Positions 9,459-18,324 of a stretch of 33,115 nucleotides of DNA are shown here, one piece after another; the stretch's first letter is position 1, and the number at the start of each line of letters is the position of its first letter. The notes under the pieces are model-generated. The model was given only the letters and a program-made list of their open reading frames with translations, had not been told where the DNA came from and made no database searches. Source of the stretch: Bacteroidetes bacterium GWE2_42_24. Lineage in GTDB: Bacteria; Bacteroidota; Bacteroidia; Bacteroidales; TTA-H9. The position numbers were made by a program, and so were the translations under genes. Location: positions 1 to 33,115 of the forward strand of contig MEOA01000052.1 in the NCBI GenBank assembly GCA_001768515.1, given 5' to 3'.

Positions 9459-9466
9459 CAAAGCTA
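9459..9466 (-). promoter_or_regulatory. -7 promoter box, minus strand, for a small RNA or long leader
   Basis: The minus strand reads TAGCTTTG, a perfect TAnnTTTG. It points away from the sensor kinase gene toward the hairpin at 9319-9346 and the lipoprotein gene. No clear -33 element is seen. Confidence 0.4.
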
Positions 9467-9550
9467 CATCATTCAGGTTCAAAAAAAAGTTAATTAAAAC
9501 TAATAATTGTTAAAAAAACTTAAATGAAAAATAGGTTAACAGCGAATCCA

Positions 9551-9558
9551 TACTTTTG
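9551..9558 (+). promoter_or_regulatory. -7 promoter box for the sensor kinase operon
   Basis: TACTTTTG matches TAnnTTTG and lies 6 nt before the ATG at 9565. Transcription would start about at the start codon, suggesting a leaderless message for the two-component operon. Confidence 0.55.
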
Positions 9559-9564
9559 CAGTAG

Positions 9565-11205
9565 ATGATTAAAAAGCTGATTTTAACCATAATTGCATTG
9601 ATGACTGTGGCCCTGATGGGTTTGATGGTCATTCAGGCCTATTGGATCAAGAATGCCTTCACGCTGAAGGAGGCAGAATTTGCCCGCTCGGTGGAGTCTG
9701 CATTGTCGCAAGTGGTTGTCAGACTTGAAAAACTTGAGGCGGGAACCCGGCTGCGGAAATACAAGGAGAGTGCTTCACTCTACCGAAAAATAGATTCACT
9801 GAATGTGTTGATCGATAAACGCATCGGTGAACTGGCCATCGAACATCCCGAGTTGCGCAATACCGATGGACGCAGGGGGAATGGTTTGGCAGAGACCGAC
9901 TTGTTCGATGTAAATAATGGCTGGCGAACCATCAGACGCAACGATACCGTGGAGGTTCAGTATGACTCTTCTCTGGTGGCTAATAAACAGCACAATCCAA
10001 ACCCCGACAGGTTTGATCCCCAATCCGACAAACGGATCAAACGACTCTACCGGCAGCGTAGCCGTGTGATGGATGAATTGGTTCGTAGATCGTTTATTCT
10101 CAATGACGTGTTTCATAATCTGATGGACAACAGCGCTTATAAGGCTGTCGAGGATCGGCTGGATGTCAGTGTTATTGATTCATTGCTTGCCATGGAACTC
10201 GAAAATGAAGGGATCAGCACCATCTTTGAGTTCGGTGTTTACATTCCTTCGCGGAATATACTTACCCTGCAGCGGACAGGAACTTATCCTGAAAAACTGC
10301 TTAACAACGGATTCCCTATTCGACTTTTTCCTTCCAACAAAGCGGCTACACCTTCCTACCTGCTCATCTATTTCCCTAATGAAGTCACCTTTGTGATGAG
10401 CCAGATATGGTGGTTGTTGCTCTTATCGGCCCTGCTTGTTATTGTTATCATATACGCTTTTAGTTACACTATTCTTTCGATTATCAGGCAGAAGAAGCTT
10501 CAGGACATGAAAAATGATTTCATCAACAACATGACCCATGAATTCAAAACCCCTGTCTCAACCATTGCCTTAGCCTGTGAAGCGTTGAATGATAAGGATG
10601 TGGTGAAATCGGATGAGTTATACCAAACCTATATCCGGATGATCAGCGAAGAGAACCAGCGACTTGGAAAGATGGTCGAGAAAGTATTGGAGGCTGCCAC
10701 GTTCGAGAAGGGAAAGCTGAGGATGAAGGAAGAGCCGGTTGATCTGCATGATATCATCAGGGAAGTCGTTCACAACATCTCAATACAAGTTGAATCTAAT
10801 GATGGAAGGATCGAAGTGGAATTAAACAGCAAGCAGGCTATGGTTACAGGCGATAGGTTACATCTCACAAATATGGTCTATAACCTGATCGACAACGCCA
10901 ACAAGTATTCACCAATAAAACCGCTGATCAGGGTTACTACCCAAAGGCACGGCCGGCACATCAGGCTCTCGGTGAGCGACAACGGGATCGGGATCAGTCG
11001 AAGCAATCAGAAGAAAATATTCGATCGGCTCTACCGTGTTCCTACCGGTGATATTCACGACGTAAAGGGCTATGGGCTCGGGCTGAGTTATGTGAAAGCC
11101 ATCATCGAAAACCATGGCGGAAATATTGAAGTTAAGAGTGAATTGAATCATGGCTCGGAATTCGTAGTAACTTTGCCTTTGGTTCACGAGACCATCACCA
11201 AATAA
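9565..11205 (+). CDS. Membrane sensor histidine kinase (RprX-like)
   Basis: A 546-residue inner-membrane sensor. The first membrane helix is at about residues 5-27 and the second at about 281-307, enclosing a periplasmic domain of some 250 residues rich in charged amino acids. The HisKA segment NDFINNMTHEFKTPVSTIAL carries the phospho-acceptor His at about 325. The ATPase domain has an N box (NLIDNANKYS), G1 (SDNGIGIS) and G2 (GYGLGLSYV). There is no HAMP or PAS domain, and the second helix runs almost directly into HisKA, as in the RprX group of Bacteroides. The matching response regulator follows after 13 nt, so the two form an operon. The stimulus is unknown. Confidence 0.93.
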   Translation: MIKKLILTIIALMTVALMGLMVIQAYWIKNAFTLKEAEFARSVESALSQVVVRLEKLEAGTRLRKYKESASLYRKIDSLNVLIDKRIGELAIEHPELRNTDGRRGNGLAETDLFDVNNGWRTIRRNDTVEVQYDSSLVANKQHNPNPDRFDPQSDKRIKRLYRQRSRVMDELVRRSFILNDVFHNLMDNSAYKAVEDRLDVSVIDSLLAMELENEGISTIFEFGVYIPSRNILTLQRTGTYPEKLLNNGFPIRLFPSNKAATPSYLLIYFPNEVTFVMSQIWWLLLLSALLVIVIIYAFSYTILSIIRQKKLQDMKNDFINNMTHEFKTPVSTIALACEALNDKDVVKSDELYQTYIRMISEENQRLGKMVEKVLEAATFEKGKLRMKEEPVDLHDIIREVVHNISIQVESNDGRIEVELNSKQAMVTGDRLHLTNMVYNLIDNANKYSPIKPLIRVTTQRHGRHIRLSVSDNGIGISRSNQKKIFDRLYRVPTGDIHDVKGYGLGLSYVKAIIENHGGNIEVKSELNHGSEFVVTLPLVHETITK

Positions 11206-11218
11206 AATCAATGAAGAG

Positions 11219-11920
11219 ATGGCTGAAAGCAAACTAAGGATACTGCTGGCGGAGGACGATAAAAATCTGGGTACTGTTTTAAAAGCATACCTGGAAGCTA
11301 AAGGTTTTGAAACCACATTGTGTGTCAACGGTGAGGAGGCTCTTCATGCTTTCGGACGCCAGTCTTGGGAGTTTTGCATTCTTGACATCATGATGCCTAT
11401 CAAGGATGGTTTTACCGTGGCCCGGGAGATTCGCCAGATGAGTGCGGTACCGATCATTTTCCTGACCGCCCGCTCGATGCAGGACGACAAGATGCGGGGT
11501 TTTAACCTCGGTGCCGACGACTATATTACCAAACCGTTCAGTATGGACGAACTGCTGGCGCGTATCAACGCCATCCTGCGCCGGGCCGATATTCAGCGCA
11601 AACCCGAACCTGATCAGCCTGTTTACCATATCGGAAACTATGAATTTGACGTAAACGCCCAAATCCTTCGTATTGGCACGGATGAGCAAAAACTGACCTC
11701 CAAGGAGACCATGTTGCTCAAACTCCTCTGCGAAAACGAGAACAATGTACTCGACAGGCGCACCGCTCTTCAGCGTATCTGGAACGATGATAACTACTTC
11801 AATGCCCGTAGCATGGACGTGTACATCACCAAACTACGAAAATATTTCAAAGAAGATTCCAATGTGCGGTTATTGAATGTTCATGGCGTGGGGTTCAAAC
11901 TCGTTACCCAGCAGATTTAA
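11219..11920 (+). CDS. OmpR-type response regulator (RprY-like)
   Basis: A 233-residue DNA-binding response regulator, partner of the kinase just upstream. The receiver domain (about residues 6-120) has the acidic pair Asp13/Asp14 (AEDDKN), phospho-acceptor Asp56 (CILDIMMP), Thr83 (IIFLTARS) and Lys105 (DYITKPFS). The C-terminal winged helix (about 130-230) has the OmpR-type features LTSKETMLLKLLCENENNVLDR and SMDVYITKLRKYFKEDSNVRLLNVHGVGFKL. The opening KLRILLAEDDKNLGTVLKAYLEAKGF resembles RprY of Bacteroides as I remember it, so orthology is plausible but was not tested. Its targets are not evident in the window. Confidence 0.93.
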   Translation: MAESKLRILLAEDDKNLGTVLKAYLEAKGFETTLCVNGEEALHAFGRQSWEFCILDIMMPIKDGFTVAREIRQMSAVPIIFLTARSMQDDKMRGFNLGADDYITKPFSMDELLARINAILRRADIQRKPEPDQPVYHIGNYEFDVNAQILRIGTDEQKLTSKETMLLKLLCENENNVLDRRTALQRIWNDDNYFNARSMDVYITKLRKYFKEDSNVRLLNVHGVGFKLVTQQI

Positions 11921-12424
11921 GCAATCTTTCTTCCGTTGGGGGTTCCCTTCGCTGTCGCTGCGTTCTCGTCTCCTGGTGTACCTGAAGCTGTTTTAAAAGG
12001 ATGCTGGGGCTGTCGGTGCTGTTCTCATTCACAGTCCTGAGAAGAACCGGACTTTTTACTTTTAATTTTACCCGGGAAGCCCTATGATATGTAATGCCAT
12101 TAGTGTTTCAGGACGAGTGTTTTTTATGCGCTACAAGTGTAATAACAAGCTTTTTTGATTTTTCTTGTTATATGGAGGATAAGTGTATAAATGTTAATTT
12201 CTTGTGCAGATCAGCAACTTCATGCTACTGTAATATCCTGATTATAGTAAATCTAAAGGATTGATTTTAGAGGTATATGTCAGTTGAAATTTTGTTTTGG
12301 AAATGCTGCCTGTGTAATAGCAGAATAAATTATGGTACATGAGATTGGATATTTACCGTGTCTGTCAGCAAAGCTATATTCAGACGCGATCATGCGCAGT
12401 TGTATTGTGTGCTGATAAATCAAA
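11921..12424. other. Intergenic region between response regulator and sulfur operon
   Basis: No gene recognised on either strand. It separates the plus-strand two-component operon from the converging minus-strand sulfur operon and holds a weak terminator for the former near 12033. The first 130 bp are GC-rich and the rest AT-rich. Confidence 0.45.
12033..12062 (+). terminator. Probable terminator of the two-component operon
   Basis: AGTCC (12033-12037) can pair with GGACT (12049-12053) across an 11-nt loop, directly followed by TTTTACTTTT. It lies about 110 nt after the response regulator stop. The stem is short but the U-tract is good. Confidence 0.45.
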
Positions 12425-12450
12425 AAGAGATGCCGTCTACGACGTCTCTT
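12417..12450 (-). terminator. Terminator of the sulfur operon
   Basis: On the minus strand AAGAGA-CGTC pairs with GACG and TCTCTT (three bases bulged) around a GTA loop, followed by TTTGATTT. It lies about 200 nt after the rhodanese-like gene stop with no gene between, so it most likely ends the six-gene operon. Confidence 0.65.
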
Positions 12451-12646
12451 CAAAGTAATTAGTGTCCTTTTTGTGTAACTTAATCTTTGTAAATCAGTGG
12501 CCTGATATACAATTCAGGGAATCAACAGCCCGGGTTTCATTTTTGCAGTATTGGCGTTTTGCCGAATACATATAGTTCATTGCCAGCAAGCCGGAATTAT
12601 CAACTCCTTTTATTAATGCACTATTTGAACAGTCAATAACTATTTG

Positions 12647-13291
12647 CTAGGAACATCCCCCGGCCACTTTTTTCTTTTTTCCTTTTGGTGGCTGAACAGG
12701 TGCCTTTTGGCCGCCTGTTGGTTTAACGTCATTGCCGGCGGGTTGTTCGCCGCCACCTAAAGCCTGACCTGCTCCTTTTCTGAAGTTGTAGCGAGCGAGG
12801 TCGTCATTGGAGGTAATACCGGCTGGCGGATTGGGGTTGAGGATGGCTTCAGCCCAATAATTCAGTCCTCCGCGCAGCACATTAATGTTGTTGTATCCCA
12901 GTTGGCGGAGCAGCATCCATGCTTCATTTGCCTGAGTTGTTCCATTGCCGTACAGCACAAATGTCCTCACATTCTGGTCAAAGAGTTCGGCCTGTTCGTC
13001 CGAGAGGATGGCGTCGAATGGGACGTTGATAGCACCTGGCAGGCTGAATTTTTCAAATTCATTCTGAGGTCTGGTGTCGATCAATTGCAGGAAGGGGTCT
13101 TTTTCAACCAACATCTGGGCCACCTGTTCAGGTTCAATGTATTGTGTGCCGCTCTTAAGTTCATCGAGAATTTGTTTGGCACTGAGTTTATATGGCTTCG
13201 TTGTGTTTTTGGGAACGGCGGCAATAATGACCCCCAGGGTAAGCAGCCCGGCAGTGAGGAGCATTCGGGGGGTGAAGGATATGTTTTTCAT
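12647..13291 (-). CDS. Membrane-anchored rhodanese-like protein without active-site Cys, with C-terminal GGCS
   Basis: Last gene of the sulfur operon, 214 residues. An N-terminal hydrophobic helix (about 9-26) should anchor or export it. A rhodanese fold spans about 50-150: LQLIDTRPQNEFEKFSLPGAINVPF is the usual early motif, and VLRGGLNYWAEAIL the end. Where active rhodaneses have a Cys at the start of the active-site loop, this one reads FVLYGNGTTQ, with Tyr114 in its place. The only cysteine in the whole protein is Cys213, next to last, after a Pro/Gly/Lys-rich tail ending KKKKVAGGCS. The family normally moves sulfane sulfur through that loop Cys. Here the loop should be inactive, and the flexible tail Cys might carry sulfur or anchor a partner; this is inference. 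The start lies 30 nt after the preceding YeeE-like gene. Confidence 0.85.
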   Translation of the reverse strand: MKNISFTPRMLLTAGLLTLGVIIAAVPKNTTKPYKLSAKQILDELKSGTQYIEPEQVAQMLVEKDPFLQLIDTRPQNEFEKFSLPGAINVPFDAILSDEQAELFDQNVRTFVLYGNGTTQANEAWMLLRQLGYNNINVLRGGLNYWAEAILNPNPPAGITSNDDLARYNFRKGAGQALGGGEQPAGNDVKPTGGQKAPVQPPKGKKKKVAGGCS

Positions 13292-13321
13292 GATGAATTC
13301 CGTTTTTGTAATTAATAATCC

Positions 13322-13912
13322 TTAGTATTCCTCACGCGGGAATTTTTTCTCAGCCCATTCGGCACCCCAAAACATCAGCACGGCAGCAATGATCATCAGC
13401 AATGTAAACAATCCTTCGGTTATTCCAAAGAACTCAGAGATGCGTGGTGATCCCATATAACCTGCTTTATAGAGCTTTTCGTACAAGGGATATCCTTCGG
13501 CAAAGAGGAAAACACCTATGAACAATCCCACGATAAAGACCATTGCATCGATTTTTCCGATGGCCGCACCACAGAAGCTGGTTCCAGGGCAATAACCACC
13601 CATGATAAAACCTACACCCATGATGACGCCACCCAGGATTGCAGAATGGAGAAAGGTTTCGTTCACGTAAACGAAACTTAGGTCGATCCATCCAAAAAGA
13701 CTGAAGAACAAAAGTCCGAGAGCAGCTGTAACTGCTCCGGTGAAGAAGACTTTAAGCACGACAGTGTCGTAGCCATAAAACACACCAGCCAGTTTCCGGC
13801 TTGAGGAGAAGCCTCCCTGTTCGAGGACAAAGCCAAAGGCGATACCAATGAAAAAGGCCAGCAGAAGGTTGGTGTTATCAGAGATTATTTCGTTGACGAC
13901 TAATGGTCCCAT
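13322..13912 (-). CDS. YeeE/YedE (TsuA-like) half transporter with GGYCPG motif
   Basis: A 196-residue inner-membrane protein with about five hydrophobic helices. GVGFIMGGYCPGTSFCGAAIGKID contains Cys108 and Cys114 in the motif typical of the YeeE/YedE sulfur-transport family, and the early FGFVLEQGGFSSSRKLAGVFYG matches the other conserved loop. Full-length family members such as thiosulfate transporter TsuA are nearly twice as long and contain two such halves. This gene and the next one upstream look like separately encoded halves that would form a heterodimer. Spacing to its neighbours is 32 nt upstream and 30 nt downstream. The transported compound is probably thiosulfate or another sulfur species, inferred from family and operon. 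Confidence 0.85.
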   Translation of the reverse strand: MGPLVVNEIISDNTNLLLAFFIGIAFGFVLEQGGFSSSRKLAGVFYGYDTVVLKVFFTGAVTAALGLLFFSLFGWIDLSFVYVNETFLHSAILGGVIMGVGFIMGGYCPGTSFCGAAIGKIDAMVFIVGLFIGVFLFAEGYPLYEKLYKAGYMGSPRISEFFGITEGLFTLLMIIAAVLMFWGAEWAEKKFPREEY

Positions 13913-13944
13913 GATTTATGCAATTTTTTTGTTTGTTATTCAGT

Positions 13945-14469
13945 TCAGATCCAAAGTTTCCGGAAGAAGTAAGCGAATATGAAAGCTGTTCCGAAAATAG
14001 ATATCATGGAGATAAAGCCTCCAAGCGACAACACCGCCATACCGCTTAACGCCGAGCCACTTGTGCAGCCTCTTCCGAATTGTGACCCTATGCCGAACAG
14101 AATACCGCCTGCAAGGGCGAAGATCAATCGGGTACGCGATTTAATTTTTGGGCTATGTTCTACCTTCCATGTCAATCGGCGTGAGATAACACCCGAAAGG
14201 AATCCGCCGATGATGACACCCAGCATTTCATAAACCAGCCAGGAATTGAGCGGATTGCCTTTGTGCCCTGAGAGATATTCCTTGTAAAACAAGGCGTTTT
14301 CGGCATGTGAGGGGGCAATGGTTTCAACACCGGCAACAATAGCACTCTTGACAGCACCACTCGAACCTACACTACGCCCAGAGATGAAATTGGCGGCAAG
14401 TACCACCACCCCTAACAGCACTCCTGCCAGGTATGGGTTCATATAACTCCGTTTTTTGTGTTCAGACAT
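13945..14469 (-). CDS. YeeE/YedE (TsuA-like) half transporter with GRGCTSG motif
   Basis: A 174-residue inner-membrane protein with hydrophobic segments near 13-29, 78-97, 115-130 and 138-168. GGILFGIGSQFGRGCTSGSALSGMAVLS carries the family Cys in the G-R-G-C-T-S-G loop; Cys135 is its only cysteine. It is about half the length of full YeeE/TsuA proteins and is followed after 32 nt by a second half carrying the complementary G-x-C-P-G motif. It lies 32 nt after the NrfD-like subunit gene, so transport and sulfur reduction are co-expressed. The substrate is inferred to be thiosulfate or a similar sulfur compound. Confidence 0.85.
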   Translation of the reverse strand: MSEHKKRSYMNPYLAGVLLGVVVLAANFISGRSVGSSGAVKSAIVAGVETIAPSHAENALFYKEYLSGHKGNPLNSWLVYEMLGVIIGGFLSGVISRRLTWKVEHSPKIKSRTRLIFALAGGILFGIGSQFGRGCTSGSALSGMAVLSLGGFISMISIFGTAFIFAYFFRKLWI

Positions 14470-14501
14470 TTCTTTAGAGATTTAATGGTTTTAAAATCAA
14501 A

Positions 14502-15443
14502 TTAATAAAGCCATCTGCTGGCCTGACCTGCGTACACGATGATAAACCGGAAGATGAGTCCGCCGATGATAACCATCACGGGGGCAATAAAATATGGCAT
14601 GTGAAATTTTCTGATCTCAAGAAGTTCAAGCAAGGCCGGAATGGCCAGTCCGAGGGTTACCACGAAGAGCCAGAAAGGAACTGTGTATGCTCCGCCAAGG
14701 AATAGCGATGCGGCGTCAATGTGCACCTGAGTGCTGGCCAGAAATCCCATAAACATGTGAATGATCAGAAAAAGTTCTATGCCTATCAGCATCAGGTCGA
14801 TGCGAGCAAATGTCAATCTTTCTGCAGCATTTTTGCTCATCAGTACAATGGCCGCAGCTCCTGTCGATAAGCCTGAAGTAAGGAACAGGGGGCCGAGGAT
14901 TGAGGTGTTCCACAAAGGACGTGCATTGAAGGCTGATAACAGGATGCCGGTGTAGACGCCAAGGATGAGTGATGAAATTAGCATCATCCAGGCAAGGGGC
15001 ATTTGGTGCTTTCTGAAAAAGGCCTCCAGTTGGTATAGCCATTTGTATTTCCAGTCCCATTTTGGGAACAAAATCTTGATGTTGAGGGCGCACCAGATGA
15101 GTGATAAGGGGGTTACAATCATCAATGTCCATGCTCCCCATGACATGGGTGATTGCAGTCTTAAGGTGGTGTAGAGCCTCCAGAAGTAGAGTTTGTGGTG
15201 CAGGTCGATGAACAGGGCCAGGAGGCCTAAGGCCAGCAGTACAGGGGTGATGAAGGGGGCCAGTTTAACGGCAGTGGGAAACTCCTTTTCTTTATGCAGA
15301 ATGGAGTAGAGGGCTGCGAAAAACAGGATCCCGGCAGCCAAACCACCCAGAAAAAGATAAAGCGGTATTTGCCAGTTCCATATATGTAGTTGCGGGTCTA
15401 TCAAATGGTTCATGCGACCGCTGACAATGATTTCTTCTCTCAT
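14502..15443 (-). CDS. NrfD/PsrC-type membrane subunit of polysulfide/thiosulfate reductase
   Basis: A 313-residue integral membrane protein with about eight or nine helices, the quinol-oxidising subunit that passes electrons to the iron-sulfur subunit. LHIWNWQIPLYLFLGGLAAGILFF near residue 20 is the classic NrfD/PsrC first-helix signature, and DLHHKLYFWRLYTTLRLQSPMSWGAWTL gives the next conserved block around the quinone site. The family carries no heme. It begins 13 nt after the ferredoxin subunit gene. About ten extra residues precede a second Met (MNHLIDPQ), which could be the real start. Without the other subunits it could not be told from NrfD or DMSO-type anchors; the operon points to polysulfide or thiosulfate. 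Confidence 0.92.
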   Translation of the reverse strand: MREEIIVSGRMNHLIDPQLHIWNWQIPLYLFLGGLAAGILFFAALYSILHKEKEFPTAVKLAPFITPVLLALGLLALFIDLHHKLYFWRLYTTLRLQSPMSWGAWTLMIVTPLSLIWCALNIKILFPKWDWKYKWLYQLEAFFRKHQMPLAWMMLISSLILGVYTGILLSAFNARPLWNTSILGPLFLTSGLSTGAAAIVLMSKNAAERLTFARIDLMLIGIELFLIIHMFMGFLASTQVHIDAASLFLGGAYTVPFWLFVVTLGLAIPALLELLEIRKFHMPYFIAPVMVIIGGLIFRFIIVYAGQASRWLY

Positions 15444-15456
15444 GTTCTTTGGGTTG

Positions 15457-15993
15457 TTAAATGAGGAAATAAAGTTGAGGATTGGTTCCGGCTTCGGGGA
15501 TCAGCGTCTTGTACTTGCGGTTCTTCAGTATTTTCGAGACGGGGCTGTTGGGATCGTCAAGGTCGCCGAAATACATACACTTAGTGGGACAAACTGAAAC
15601 ACAGGCCGGGTTGAGTCCCTTTTTTACCCTGTTTTCGAGGCAAAAAGTGCATTTGTCAACATAGCCATCGGGGTGAGGGTATCGGGCATCATAGGGGCAA
15701 CTGGCAATACATGCACCACAACCGATGCATTTTTCAGGGGTAACCAGCACGACACCTCCTTCGGCGTAATGGCTTGCCCCTGTCGGGCAGCAACGCACAC
15801 AAGGGGAGTTATCGCAATGGTTGCAGCGCTCCGAGCGAATTTCTGCCTCCAGATTAGGATAAGTGCCATCAGTAACTTCAACTACCCAATCGCGGCAAAA
15901 GCCAATAGGAACATTGTTCTCGGTCTGGCAGGCTACAACGCAATCGCTGCAGCCTACGCATTTGCGGGTATCAACGGCCATTGCGTACCTCAT
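15457..15993 (-). CDS. Four-cluster ferredoxin subunit (PsrB/PhsB-type)
   Basis: A 178-residue electron-transfer subunit linking the membrane quinol oxidase to the molybdenum subunit. It has four Cys-rich motifs for four [4Fe-4S] clusters: KCVGCSDCVVAC (about 11-22), RCNHCDNSPCVRCCPTG (about 56-72), KCIGCGACIASCPYDARYP (about 88-106), and KCTFC...NPACVSVCPTKC (about 114-139). No signal peptide is present; such subunits are exported together with the Tat-targeted partner. Its ATG overlaps the stop of the molybdopterin subunit gene (ATGA), and a good Shine-Dalgarno sequence, AAGGAGG, lies just upstream, consistent with coupled 1:1 translation. Confidence 0.95.
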   Translation of the reverse strand: MRYAMAVDTRKCVGCSDCVVACQTENNVPIGFCRDWVVEVTDGTYPNLEAEIRSERCNHCDNSPCVRCCPTGASHYAEGGVVLVTPEKCIGCGACIASCPYDARYPHPDGYVDKCTFCLENRVKKGLNPACVSVCPTKCMYFGDLDDPNSPVSKILKNRKYKTLIPEAGTNPQLYFLI

Positions 15994-18245
15994 GCTTCAG
16001 CCTCCTTTCCTGCTTTATTATTATCAATAATAAAAGTGACGAAATTGCCCCGCATACCTGTTCCTCCCATGGCAGGGTCGATGTGAACGCGGGTAATCAG
16101 TTCGGTGTCGTTTATACCATGTCCGTATGCCCGGGTTAGTTTTGGGTTATTGTGCCCAAAACCATGAACCATGTAAACAGAGTCCCACCGGATTCTTTCT
16201 GTTACCCTTACTTTGATAGAGAACGTGGAAACCACATCGTCCTGATTCTTAAGTTTTACGCTTTGACCTGGTTCTAATCCCCACAATTTGGCAACTTTTG
16301 GGTTTACCCAAAGGACATTCTCATCCATAAGGTCAGTAAGGTTCGGATTGTTGGCGGTTCGGCTGAAGGTGTGCATAGGGGCACGGCCGTAAATGAGCCT
16401 GTAGAATCCTTCGGGGGGCTCTTCATGGGCTGTATAAACAGGGAGTGGGGAAAATCCTGCTGCTTCCATGTCGGAAGAATAAAGTTCAATTTTCCCTGAA
16501 GAGGTGTTGAAGGCAACGGCTTCTCCTTCCGTAAAATAGAGGTCATCGGTTTCACGTGGAAAATTCTTTACCCCGATGCGTTTCATTTCTTCGAGGGAGG
16601 TACCGGCTTTTTTAAGCTGCCAGTCGAGCATTTCTTCGATATCTTTCCATGGGAACCATGCACTCAGACCAAGCTTTTCGGCAAGCTCCTTTGCGATCCA
16701 GTCTGCTGGTTTGGAATTGTATTTGGGTTCAACGGCAGGCATCCGAAGTGCCAGATTGGGCTGCCGATGGTTTGAGTTACGAATCATGTCGTACCGTTCC
16801 AGATAAGTGCATTCAGGAAGAACTACATCAGCATAGCCCGTGAGTTCAATGGGCATGGTATCGACCACTACCAGGAGGTCGAGTGCCTCAATAGCCTCAC
16901 GGGTTTTGGCCTGATTGGGAAGGGCTGCCAGTAGGTTGGTGCCGTTGACAATCCATCCTTTGTATTTTCCCTGATCTAAACCTGTAGGGATGGTTGCATC
17001 GCAAATGCCATTGGCTACCACCTCATTGGCGAGCGTGTACATTCCATCGTATGCTTGGGAAGGCTGGCGCCCGGGTACGGGAAATGCCGGAACCGGAAAG
17101 GAGGGAAGGTGAAATTTTTCGGGTTGGTAATATCCTCCGCGTCGACCCCATGAACCCAGCAGTGCTGTCAGAATAGCTACTGCTCTCAATCGTTGGGTGT
17201 CATCGCCATACCATGTAACATGACGCCCGGGGTTAACAATTACGGCAGGGGAAGCATTCCGCATTTCACGGGCCGTTTCAACAATCACATTTGGATCGAT
17301 GGTGGTGATGCCAAATGCCCATTCAGGGGTAAACGGTTTTACGTGTTCTTTGAGCTGTTCAAATCCTATGGTATGGAGAGCCACATACTCCTTGTCGTAC
17401 CATTCGTTTTCAATCAACACATGAATCCATGACAGCAGAAGTGCCATGTCGGTGGCTGGTTTAATGGGAAGCCAATATTTAGATTTGCCTGCTGCAGTTG
17501 AAAAGCGGGGGTCTACAGTGATAATGGTGGCGCCTCTGTCGATAGCGTCCGACATCTCCTGTACCTGACCATTGTGCATGTTTTCACCCAGATGGCTGCC
17601 AATTAGAACCAGACAACGGGTGTCGCGAATGTCGATTCGTTCGGGTGAATAGATGATATCGCCAAAGGTAGTCAGGAAACCAACCTCACGTGGTCCTCTG
17701 CACTGGGCAAAAGAAGGAGCCGCGATGGAAGCCGATCCGAAAGCTTTTAGTAATTGACCGAAATGAGCACCGCCAGAGCCGTGTGAGAAAAGGGCCATCG
17801 ACTCTGGTCCGTGTTTAGTAGCAATATCCTTCATTTTACCCGCGATCAGGTCGAGGGCTTCGTCCCAGCTTGCCTCTCTGTATGTTTGTTTGCCATCGAT
17901 GGTGGTGCGGATCAGCGGGGTCTTCAGCCGGTCTTCATCATAATACTGTCCTATGCCACCGGTGCCCCTTGGGCAGAATCGCCCGTTGCAATGCTGGTCA
18001 TCATCATTACCGACAATCTTCCTGATGTTTCCTTCACTGTCCTTATACACCCAACCGGCACATTGCCAGAAACAAACCTCGCAATAGGTGGGAGTGCGAT
18101 GAAGCGGTTTTTCCTTCCCCGGTACCTTCTTCAGGATCGTATCCATTACAGAAGACCCCATCGCCATGCGCGTGAGCCCCCCCGCAGCGGCTACTCCTCC
18201 CAGCCCCAGCGCGCTGATCTTGATAAAACTACGTCTGGTACTCAT
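15990..18245 (-). CDS. Tat-exported molybdopterin oxidoreductase (polysulfide/thiosulfate reductase catalytic subunit)
   Basis: First gene of the sulfur operon, 751 residues. The N-terminus STRRSFIKISALGLGG is a Tat signal with twin Arg. A [4Fe-4S] site follows: Cys55, Cys58, Cys62 and the Cys of FCPRG (91). In PSFAQCRGPREVGF, Cys172 sits where the PsrA/PhsA group has its molybdenum-ligand Cys. Later blocks (TVDPRFSTAAGKSKYWLPIKPATDMALLL, VVDTMPIELTGYADVVLPECTYLERYD, and the C-terminal MHTFSRTANNPNL region) are the usual bis-MGD domains. With a four-cluster ferredoxin, an NrfD-like membrane subunit and sulfur transport/rhodanese genes next in line, polysulfide or thiosulfate is the most likely electron acceptor. 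Arsenate or tetrathionate reductases share this architecture and cannot be ruled out by eye. Confidence 0.93.
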   Translation of the reverse strand: MSTRRSFIKISALGLGGVAAAGGLTRMAMGSSVMDTILKKVPGKEKPLHRTPTYCEVCFWQCAGWVYKDSEGNIRKIVGNDDDQHCNGRFCPRGTGGIGQYYDEDRLKTPLIRTTIDGKQTYREASWDEALDLIAGKMKDIATKHGPESMALFSHGSGGAHFGQLLKAFGSASIAAPSFAQCRGPREVGFLTTFGDIIYSPERIDIRDTRCLVLIGSHLGENMHNGQVQEMSDAIDRGATIITVDPRFSTAAGKSKYWLPIKPATDMALLLSWIHVLIENEWYDKEYVALHTIGFEQLKEHVKPFTPEWAFGITTIDPNVIVETAREMRNASPAVIVNPGRHVTWYGDDTQRLRAVAILTALLGSWGRRGGYYQPEKFHLPSFPVPAFPVPGRQPSQAYDGMYTLANEVVANGICDATIPTGLDQGKYKGWIVNGTNLLAALPNQAKTREAIEALDLLVVVDTMPIELTGYADVVLPECTYLERYDMIRNSNHRQPNLALRMPAVEPKYNSKPADWIAKELAEKLGLSAWFPWKDIEEMLDWQLKKAGTSLEEMKRIGVKNFPRETDDLYFTEGEAVAFNTSSGKIELYSSDMEAAGFSPLPVYTAHEEPPEGFYRLIYGRAPMHTFSRTANNPNLTDLMDENVLWVNPKVAKLWGLEPGQSVKLKNQDDVVSTFSIKVRVTERIRWDSVYMVHGFGHNNPKLTRAYGHGINDTELITRVHIDPAMGGTGMRGNFVTFIIDNNKAGKEAEA

Positions 18246-18324
18246 GTGATAAGCTTTAATTTACTATTACAAATTTGATGACTACCCAACATAAGTCATC
18301 ATATCCAGATTTCTAAATGTTTGC

